A program made the translations under genes and the position numbers. From assembly GCF_000621605.1 (NCBI RefSeq), contig NZ_JHXX01000001.1, positions 124,001 to 188,000 of the forward strand: DNA of 64,000 nt, in the 5' to 3' direction. The DNA comes from Butyrivibrio sp. MC2021. Its GTDB lineage: Bacteria > Bacillota > Clostridia > Lachnospirales > Lachnospiraceae. Under the pieces are notes generated by a model. That model was not told the origin of the DNA. It worked only from the letters and a program-made list of their open reading frames with translations, and searched no databases. Each line of letters opens with the position of its first letter. Positions within the stretch are counted from its first letter, which is position 1. This document shows, in pieces, positions 57,463 through 64,000 of the stretch.

Positions 57463-57735
57463 ATGATCACAATTTCAGACATAAATATCATAATCAATGA
57501 AGCTCTCTATATGGTTATCAAGATGTCACTCCCTATTCTTTTGACATCAATGATCATAGGTCTGATCATTTCAATTTTTCAGACTGTTACATCGATTCAG
57601 GAGCAGACCCTTACCTTCGTGCCTAAGGTTCTTGGAGTTTTCACCATGATCATGGTACTGGGGAACTGGATGCTTACGGAACTTTCGGGATATATCACAG
57701 CCCTCTGGTCGGACTTTTCCAAATATGTCCGCTGA
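57463..57735 (+). CDS. fliQ: flagellar export gate protein FliQ
   Basis: FliQ, 90 residues, two hydrophobic hairpin helices; contains LPILLTSMIIGLIISIFQTVTSIQEQTLTFVPK, characteristic of the family. It forms the export gate with FliP and FliR encoded on either side. The ribosome site is AAGGAGGG. Confidence 0.96.
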   Translation: MITISDINIIINEALYMVIKMSLPILLTSMIIGLIISIFQTVTSIQEQTLTFVPKVLGVFTMIMVLGNWMLTELSGYITALWSDFSKYVR

Positions 57736-57756
57736 TGATAAAGAGGGGGCATATCT

Positions 57757-58542
57757 ATGATTGATTATTCCTTCAGTTACGGAGATCTTGAGATTTTTCT
57801 TCTGATCCTGATGAGAATTACGAGCTTTATATTTGTCTGTCCGTTTTTTGGAGGAAGGCAGACACCTAACCTTGTTAAAATAGGCTTTGGCCTTTTACTT
57901 TCAATACTTTTGTTTGGGGCAGTGCCCTTTAATCCGCCGGAGTACAGTACCATTGCCGGGTATACCGTTATTGTACTGAAGGAAGTAATGGTGGGATTTG
58001 TGATAGGCTATGCAGTTCAGCTGTGTGAGCTTATTGCCGGTTTTGCCGGTACTGTGGTGGATATGCAGATCGGTCTATCCATGGTAAGCCTTTTTGATCC
58101 CAATACCAATGAGCAGGTAACCATCACGGGAACCATCTATTCGCAGGTTCTTACCATGATGCTTTTGGTAACGGGCATGTACCAGTACATTTTGAGGGCG
58201 CTGGCGGATACCTTTACATTGGTGCCCATAAACGGTGCCATCATCAATTCCGACAGATTTCTGGAATCCCTGCTTATTTTTATGAGGGATTACATAGTGA
58301 TCGGATTCAGGATCTGCCTGCCAATCTTTATCATTACATTTATTACCAACGTTGTTCTGGGTATCCTTGCCAAAGTTTCACCCCAGATGAACATGTTCTC
58401 TGTTGGTATTCAGATCAAGATCATTGTGGGACTTATGATAATGCTTATTACGGTTTCAATGCTGGATGATGCATCGAACTTTATCTTTATAAACATGAAG
58501 GAGTTAATGGAGAAATTTGTATACAGCATGCAGAGCGGCTGA
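57757..58542 (+). CDS. fliR: flagellar export gate protein FliR
   Basis: FliR, 261 residues, about six hydrophobic segments. Family features include CPFFGGRQTPNLVKIGFGLLLS, VIGYAVQLCELIAGFAGTVVDMQIGLSM and the C-terminal LGILAKVSPQMNMFSVGIQIKI. The 3' end overlaps the presumed TTG start of flhB by 26 bases. Confidence 0.95.
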   Translation: MIDYSFSYGDLEIFLLILMRITSFIFVCPFFGGRQTPNLVKIGFGLLLSILLFGAVPFNPPEYSTIAGYTVIVLKEVMVGFVIGYAVQLCELIAGFAGTVVDMQIGLSMVSLFDPNTNEQVTITGTIYSQVLTMMLLVTGMYQYILRALADTFTLVPINGAIINSDRFLESLLIFMRDYIVIGFRICLPIFIITFITNVVLGILAKVSPQMNMFSVGIQIKIIVGLMIMLITVSMLDDASNFIFINMKELMEKFVYSMQSG

Positions 58543-59671
58543 TAAAGACATACTTCAGCTGAGAATTGCATATAATCTCCAGTTCTTTGCTGAGGATGCC
58601 AACGGTGCTGAAAAAACAGAACAGCCCACAGCCAAAAAGCTGGATGATGCCAGAAAAGACGGACAGGTTGCCAAGAGCCAGGAGGTAGCAACGGCCTTTA
58701 GTCTTTTGGTACTATTTCTGATCCTGAGATTCGGCTATACATTTATCGGGGAAAATTTCGTTAGCATTTTTAACCGGACCTATGACAATATCCCTAACAT
58801 TGCAAGGCTTTACGATGGGCATCTTCCCTGGGCATATATTACCAGCACCTTAAACGGCGCCATGATAACAATGCTGCTTATATGCGCCCCGTTTTTTATC
58901 ACCGGATTTCTGATCGCTTTTTTGTGTGACATAGTTCAGGTTGGATTCAAGCCCACATCCAAGCCGCTGCAGCCCAAGCTTTCCAAGCTTAACCCTATTT
59001 CCGGTATGAAAAAGATTTTTTCAACCAGAAAGCTTTTTGAACTAGCCAAATCAATTCTGAAGCTTGTGATTATGGCGGCGGTGATCTATTCGTTTTTTAC
59101 AGGAAGGACAGAGAGTCTGTTTCTTTTGTATGATATGCCACTTAAACAGGCAATCGGTCTCATGGGCAATCTTATCATCGATCTGGGACTTAGAATTGCT
59201 GCAGCTTACATGGTTATTGCTTTTGCGGACCTTATTTATCAGAGACGCAAATTTACTAAAGATATGATGATGACCAAGCAGGAGGTCAAGGATGAGTTCA
59301 AGAACTCAGAAGGAGATCCTCAGGTCAAGGCACAACAGAAGAGAAGGATGATGCAGGCATCCCAGAGACGTATGATGCAGCAGCTCCCTCAGGCCGACGT
59401 GGTCATCACCAACCCGACTCATTACGCAGTTGCCATCAAGTATGATGCCGAAGAAGCAGAGGCACCTATGGTAATTGCCAAGGGCGCAGATTATCTGGCC
59501 CAGAAGATCAAGGAAGCAGCCAGAGAAAATGGCGTGGAAATTGTTGAGAACAAGCCCCTTGCCAGAATGCTCTATGCCAACGTTGAGGTTGGAGAGCTGG
59601 TTCCGCCTGAGCTTTATAAGGCGGTAGCTGAGGTACTTGCATATGTTTATCATCTACAAGGCAAGGTTTGA
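58517..59671 (+). CDS. flhB: flagellar export switch protein FlhB
   Basis: FlhB, 384 residues, with an N-terminal leader, EKTEQPTAKKLDDARKDGQVAKSQEV, four membrane segments, and a cytoplasmic domain with the self-cleavage motif NPTHYAVAIKYD intact. It switches export from rod/hook to filament substrates together with FliK. The start is uncertain: TTG at 58517 inside fliR gives a ~34-residue leader containing NLQFFAEDANGAEKTE, a sequence style known from related FlhB proteins; no ATG is available upstream of the conserved part. Confidence 0.92.
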   Translation: MYTACRAADKDILQLRIAYNLQFFAEDANGAEKTEQPTAKKLDDARKDGQVAKSQEVATAFSLLVLFLILRFGYTFIGENFVSIFNRTYDNIPNIARLYDGHLPWAYITSTLNGAMITMLLICAPFFITGFLIAFLCDIVQVGFKPTSKPLQPKLSKLNPISGMKKIFSTRKLFELAKSILKLVIMAAVIYSFFTGRTESLFLLYDMPLKQAIGLMGNLIIDLGLRIAAAYMVIAFADLIYQRRKFTKDMMMTKQEVKDEFKNSEGDPQVKAQQKRRMMQASQRRMMQQLPQADVVITNPTHYAVAIKYDAEEAEAPMVIAKGADYLAQKIKEAARENGVEIVENKPLARMLYANVEVGELVPPELYKAVAEVLAYVYHLQGKV

Positions 59672-59714
59672 CATTTTTTTCTTAAATGTCATTTCTTAGA
59701 AAGGGGGACAATGG

Positions 59715-61772
59715 ATGGATAGAAAGAGAATAGTCGATCGAATCTACGACTACGGTCTTGCTTTATATATCGTTGCAGCGGTTGTTATGCTGATCATCCC
59801 GCTCCCGGAATGGCTTTTGGATGTGCTTTTGGCTATGGACATGTCCCTTTCCTTCGTAATCATGTTCACTGCCATGTTTGCCCAGGATGTTCTGGAGATG
59901 TCGTTTTTCCCGACAATCCTGCTCTTTACCACTATTTTCAGGATTGCCCTTAACGTTTCCTCCACAAGACTTATTCTTACGGAGGGAAGCGCGGGACAGG
60001 TTATCACAGTATTCGGTTCCTTTGTAGGCGGTGGCGATCTTATCGTCGGAGCTATCGTCTATGTAATCCTTATAATCGTACAGCTCATGGTCATTAACAA
60101 AGGTTCTGAGCGTGTAGCTGAAGTATCAGCAAGATTTACTCTGGACGCTATGCCCGGTAAACAGATGGCTATCGACGCTGACCTGAATACCGGTGCCATC
60201 ACCGATGTAGAGGCCAGAAAGAGGCGTGAGAAGATTCAGGAAGAGGCTAGCTTCTTCGGAGCCATGGACGGTGCTACGAAGTATGTAAAAGGAGATGCCA
60301 CAGCGGGTCTTATCATCACAGCTGTCAACCTTCTTGGTGGAATTGCCATGGGTGTTTTGAGGCGTGGACAGGATATCAATTCTGCCATTGACACCTACGC
60401 TATTCTCACTATGGGTGACGGACTTGTAAGTTCAATTCCTTCCCTGATGATCTCCATGAGTACCGGTATCCTGGTTACAAAGGGATCCAAGGAAGCGGAC
60501 TTTGGTCACGTGCTTATCAATCAGCTCTTTGGTATGCCCAAGACCTTGTACCTTGTTGGCGGCGTTGTTGCGGGACTTGGTATTTTTTCACCCCTGCCTA
60601 CAGTGCTGTATGTTACCTTTGGCGCAGGCTTTATCCTGCTTGGAAGAGTAGCCAAGCAGACCATTGAAGAGGTCAAGACGGAAGCTGAGGTTGCAACTCC
60701 GGAAGAACAGCAGGCTGAGGAGATCAGGCAGCCTGAAAATGTCACGAGCCTTCTTCAGGTGGACCCTATCGAGCTGGAGTTTGGCTATGGAATCATTCCA
60801 CTGGCTGATGTCAATCAGGGCGGTGACCTTCTTGACCGAGTAGTTATGATAAGGCGACAGGTTGCTCTGGAGCTTGGAACAGTGGTACCTATTATTCGAC
60901 TGAGGGATAATATTCAGTTGAATCCTAATCAATATATCATTAAAATTAAAGGTATACAGGTAAGTGACGGTGAGATCTTGTTTGATCACTACATGGCCAT
61001 GAATCCGGGACATGTGGAGGATGAGATCACAGGTATTCCCACATTCGAGCCTTCCTTCCATCTGCCGGCCATCTGGATCACGGAAGGCCAGCGTGAAAGG
61101 GCAGAGAGTCTTGGCTATACCGTAGTTGATCCTCCTTCAATCATTGCGACTCACCTTACCGAAATCATAAGAGAACACATCGCTGAGCTCATGACGAGAC
61201 AGGATGTGCAGAATCTTGTTGATAATCTTAAGGAAAATAATCCTGCTCTTGTGGATGAGCTGGTACCCAAGCTTATGAGTCTTGGTGAAATTGAGAAGGT
61301 TCTTCAGAATCTGCTCAGGGAAGGCGTTTCCATCAGAGATCTTGTTACAATTTTTGAAACTCTGGCAGATTTTGCTCCTTCAACTCATGATCCGGATATC
61401 CTTACGGAGTACGTAAGACAAAGCCTCAAGCGTGCTATTTCCAGCAAATACTTTGTTGTTGGTGAGACTACATCAGTTGTGACTTTGGATCCGAAGGTTG
61501 AACAGGAAATCTTAAGCAGCGTTAAGCAGACGGAGACAGGAGCTTATCTTACTCTTGATCCGGCCAGAACGAAATCCATTCTCAATGCTGTTGGGGAACA
61601 GGTATCCAAATTGGAAGAAGCCGGCAAACAGGCTATCATTATGGCTTCTCCTATTGTGAGAATGTATTTTAAGAAGATGACAGAGGATTATTATAAAGAT
61701 TTGGTTGTAATTTCCTACAACGAAGTGGAACCTAACATAGAATTACAATCAGTGGGGATGGTAACTGCATAA
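59715..61772 (+). CDS. flhA: flagellar export protein FlhA
   Basis: FlhA, 685 residues, the main export gate component. Eight hydrophobic segments occupy ~20-310, with the FHIPEP loop (ERVAEVSARFTLDAMPGKQMAIDADLNTG) intact; the cytoplasmic half (~340-685) docks export chaperones. The start is ATG at 59715, eight bases after AGGGGG; an out-of-frame ATG is at 59711. The stop abuts the flhF start. Confidence 0.96.
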   Translation: MDRKRIVDRIYDYGLALYIVAAVVMLIIPLPEWLLDVLLAMDMSLSFVIMFTAMFAQDVLEMSFFPTILLFTTIFRIALNVSSTRLILTEGSAGQVITVFGSFVGGGDLIVGAIVYVILIIVQLMVINKGSERVAEVSARFTLDAMPGKQMAIDADLNTGAITDVEARKRREKIQEEASFFGAMDGATKYVKGDATAGLIITAVNLLGGIAMGVLRRGQDINSAIDTYAILTMGDGLVSSIPSLMISMSTGILVTKGSKEADFGHVLINQLFGMPKTLYLVGGVVAGLGIFSPLPTVLYVTFGAGFILLGRVAKQTIEEVKTEAEVATPEEQQAEEIRQPENVTSLLQVDPIELEFGYGIIPLADVNQGGDLLDRVVMIRRQVALELGTVVPIIRLRDNIQLNPNQYIIKIKGIQVSDGEILFDHYMAMNPGHVEDEITGIPTFEPSFHLPAIWITEGQRERAESLGYTVVDPPSIIATHLTEIIREHIAELMTRQDVQNLVDNLKENNPALVDELVPKLMSLGEIEKVLQNLLREGVSIRDLVTIFETLADFAPSTHDPDILTEYVRQSLKRAISSKYFVVGETTSVVTLDPKVEQEILSSVKQTETGAYLTLDPARTKSILNAVGEQVSKLEEAGKQAIIMASPIVRMYFKKMTEDYYKDLVVISYNEVEPNIELQSVGMVTA

Positions 61773-63059
61773 ATGATCATTAAAAAGTATGTTGGAAAAA
61801 CTGAAAGTGAGGCCACAGAAGAGGCAAAGAAAGAACTGGGACCAAACATCGTAGTCATGAATGTAAGGCCCATGAAAAAATCAGGTTTCTTAGCCTTGTT
61901 TCAGTCTCAGAAAATTGAGGTGACGGTTGCTTTAGAGGAGGAGTCCGAAAAGCCTCAGAGAATCTATTCTCCGGATAAGACTTCCAAACCTACCGGAAGA
62001 AAGCCTGTTGTTGACGATTCAGTCAGGGATACAGCCCAGACACTGGGGGCAGTGGCTTCCAATAATTATCCTTCACAATCCAAAGCGAAGGATATAATTG
62101 ACGATAACAGCGCCATAGAAGAGAAACTGGACAATCTCAGCAATCTTTTGGAGAAAAATATAAAATTTAATGAAAAAGAGGAGTCCTCCGCAAAGGGCTC
62201 TGAGCATGTGAAAACAGCTCTTGAGACCCTCAGAAACCCCAAGGCAAGCGAGATTTCCGAGGAGACTCTATCCTTCATAAAACTGTTGTATAATACTCTT
62301 ATAGAGAATGAAGTTGACGAAATTTACGTAAATCAGCTTACGGATGAAGTGGAAAAGATATGCAAGCCGGGAATGCCTTTTGACTTTGCACTGGCTAATG
62401 TATATCAGAAAATGGTCCTTAAATTCGGTAAATCAGAGCCCATCGAGCCTGTGGAACAGGGGCCCAGGGCAGAGATTTTCGTAGGACCTACAGGTGTTGG
62501 CAAAACTACTACGATTGCCAAGCTGGCTACAGAGCTTTCCGTTACACAGAAGAAGAAAGTAGCTCTTTTGACAGTGGACACCTACAGAATTGCCGCAGCC
62601 GAGCAGCTCCGCACTTATGCTTCCATCATAGGAATTCCCTTCAGGGTTATCTATTCCGAGGAAGAGATGAGGCAGGCTGCAGAGGATTTCAGAGATTATG
62701 ACTACATCATGGTAGACACTGCTGGACATTCACTTAAGAATGAAGAACTTAAGGAAAGCGTTGAGAACTTTATCAGAGTTCTTGAGGACATGATGCAATG
62801 CGAGAATTTCCTTGTCCTTTCTGCAACTACCAAGTACAGAGACCTTATAGAGATTGCAGATGTATATTCGGAGATGGTGGCTTACAAACTCATTTTTACC
62901 AAAATGGATGAGACCGGGGCTAAGGGCAATCTCTACAATGTGAGGATGCATACGGGGGCACCCATTGCGTACATCACCAACGGACAGAACGTTCCGGACG
63001 ATATCGCAGTATTTGATGCACAGCGTATTGTCAAACATCTTTTGGGTGGAAAGAATTAA
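61773..63059 (+). CDS. flhF: SRP-type GTPase FlhF
   Basis: FlhF, 428 residues. It begins with the family's basic MIIKKYVGKTESEATEEAKKELGPNIVVMNVR; a variable charged linker (~75-170) leads to the NG domain with GPTGVGKTTTIAKLA at ~238, LLTVDTYRIAAAEQL, and a DTAGHS G3-like motif. It controls flagellar number and placement with FlhG. The start directly follows the flhA stop (TAAATG). Confidence 0.95.
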   Translation: MIIKKYVGKTESEATEEAKKELGPNIVVMNVRPMKKSGFLALFQSQKIEVTVALEEESEKPQRIYSPDKTSKPTGRKPVVDDSVRDTAQTLGAVASNNYPSQSKAKDIIDDNSAIEEKLDNLSNLLEKNIKFNEKEESSAKGSEHVKTALETLRNPKASEISEETLSFIKLLYNTLIENEVDEIYVNQLTDEVEKICKPGMPFDFALANVYQKMVLKFGKSEPIEPVEQGPRAEIFVGPTGVGKTTTIAKLATELSVTQKKKVALLTVDTYRIAAAEQLRTYASIIGIPFRVIYSEEEMRQAAEDFRDYDYIMVDTAGHSLKNEELKESVENFIRVLEDMMQCENFLVLSATTKYRDLIEIADVYSEMVAYKLIFTKMDETGAKGNLYNVRMHTGAPIAYITNGQNVPDDIAVFDAQRIVKHLLGGKN

Positions 63060-63073
63060 TTCGGGGAATATAT

Positions 63074-64000
63074 ATGGATCAGGCACAACAGCTACGTAAT
63101 ATCATAAAAAATCAGGGTGTGCCCCAAAGACCCCTTGCCAGAATTATCACTGTAACCAGCGGTAAGGGTGGTGTAGGAAAGTCAAATGTGGCTATAAACC
63201 TTGCGGTTCAGTTCAGAAAGATGGGAAAGAGAGTCATTATTCTTGACGCGGATTTCGGACTGGCCAATATAGAGATCATGTTCGGAACTATTCCGAAGCA
63301 CAATTTATCGGATCTTATTTATCAGGGCAAGAATATTAAGGATATCATTACCTGGGGGCCTGAGGGCGTGGGCTTTATTTCCGGAGGCTCAGGCATTTCC
63401 GGCATGTACAACCTCGGCAGAGATTATCTTGTATATATTATTGTAAATCTTGCCGAGTTGGATGCAATTGCTGATATAATAATAATAGATACAGGTGCGG
63501 GTGTTTCCAATGCGGTTATGGAATTTCTTGTGGCCAGCGGAGAGATCATTCTTGTGACAACTCCTGAACCCACTTCCATTACCGACTCGTACTCACTTTT
63601 AAAGGCGCTGAATCAGTCGCCGAGATTTTCAAGGGATTTCACCAAGGTCAAGGTCGTTTCCAACAGGGTTTCCTCAGACGAGGAGGGACAGCAGCTTTTT
63701 AATAAACTCAATGCTGTTGTTGCACGATATCTGAAACTTCCACTGACCTATATGGGTGCCATACCACAGGATCAGATGCTGGCTCGCAGCGTTATGCAGC
63801 AGTCACCTGTGTCACTTCAATATCCCAATGCCAAGTCAGTTAAGGCCTTTGAGAGAATTGCAGGTGAGCTGGTTAGTCCCGGAGAAGCAACAGAGATAAA
63901 GCAGAGGGGGATGGCTGCTTTTTTCTCACACATTATTACCGGAAGGAAGCTTAGTAATGCTCAGGTTCCTGCCCCAGGCGGACCTGCAAATGTTCCAAAT
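63074..64000 (+). CDS. flhG: MinD-like ATPase FlhG (FleN/YlxH), incomplete at window end
   Basis: The frame is open from ATG 63074 to the window edge (309 codons). It encodes a ParA/MinD-type ATPase: N-terminal FlhF-stimulating-like DQAQQLRNIIKNQ segment, deviant Walker A GKGGVGKSN from Gly30, DADFGLANIEIMFG, the Walker B-like DIIIIDTGAG, and TTPEPTSITDSYSLLKAL. It partners FlhF, encoded just upstream, in setting flagellar number. The last ~30 residues visible turn Pro/Ala/Gly-rich, so the C terminus may be extended. No stop is seen in the window. Confidence 0.95.
   Translation, partial: MDQAQQLRNIIKNQGVPQRPLARIITVTSGKGGVGKSNVAINLAVQFRKMGKRVIILDADFGLANIEIMFGTIPKHNLSDLIYQGKNIKDIITWGPEGVGFISGGSGISGMYNLGRDYLVYIIVNLAELDAIADIIIIDTGAGVSNAVMEFLVASGEIILVTTPEPTSITDSYSLLKALNQSPRFSRDFTKVKVVSNRVSSDEEGQQLFNKLNAVVARYLKLPLTYMGAIPQDQMLARSVMQQSPVSLQYPNAKSVKAFERIAGELVSPGEATEIKQRGMAAFFSHIITGRKLSNAQVPAPGGPANVPN

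Overview
The window reads as chromosome of an anaerobic, motile Lachnospiraceae-type Firmicute, most likely Butyrivibrio or a close relative. This rests on several things: moderate G+C with G-rich ribosome binding sites and frequent TTG starts, the Firmicute order codY followed by the flagellar cluster, FliY in place of FliN, HemZ, a bifunctional Rel, glycogen genes, and a secreted GH16 glucanase with choline-binding-type repeats. The genus is inferred, not proven. Nearly all genes lie on the + strand; the exceptions are one tRNA and one AraC-type regulator.

Layout. (1) 1-5421: branched-chain amino acid genes: end of leuB, an unexpected multi-spanning GT39/PMT-like membrane protein, ilvD, ilvB. 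(2) 5492-9132: an L,D-transpeptidase behind a promoter covered by a long palindrome, then an intact glycogen debranching enzyme (glgX). (3) 9208-13262: a structured leader, then serC, serA and a DUF1015 gene. (4) 13305-15776: a GlgB-like protein whose catalytic residues are replaced and which carries a charged helix plus a histone-H1-like Lys/Ala/Ser tail; then tRNA-Thr(CGT) on the minus strand. (5) 16052-21137: apt, rel, an MBL-fold hydrolase and hemZ. (6) 21369-26523: a multi-spanning membrane protein, hypB, hypA and a 951-residue Fe-S flavoprotein. (7) 26790-31111: a membrane diguanylate cyclase, topA and codY.

(8) 31357 to the end: a large flagellar/export/motor cluster, flgB-flgC-fliE-fliF-fliG-fliH-fliI-fliJ-ylxF, then fliK-flgD-TIGR02530 gene-flgE, then flbD-motA-motB-fliL-fliM-fliY-fliO-fliP-fliQ-fliR-flhB-flhA-flhF-flhG (flhG runs off the window). 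It is interrupted twice by non-flagellar genes: a divergent araC/GH16 pair between ylxF and fliK, and a membrane metallophosphoesterase between flgE and flbD. Each interruption is preceded by a terminator. After each one, flagellar transcription appears to restart from a sigma-28-like promoter of the same architecture (TAA[A/G]-N14-TCCGAT).

The most unusual items are the apparent GlgB pseudoenzyme with a DNA-binding-like tail, the GH16 enzyme with an inserted and apparently circularly permuted CBM4/9-like domain, a 1041-residue FlgE hook protein with an A+T-rich internally duplicated centre, a switch-like leader RNA before serC, the hypBA/membrane protein/Fe-S flavoprotein set with no hydrogenase in view, and two structured intercistronic regions inside the flagellar cluster. 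All family calls come from reading motifs by eye; no database search was run.
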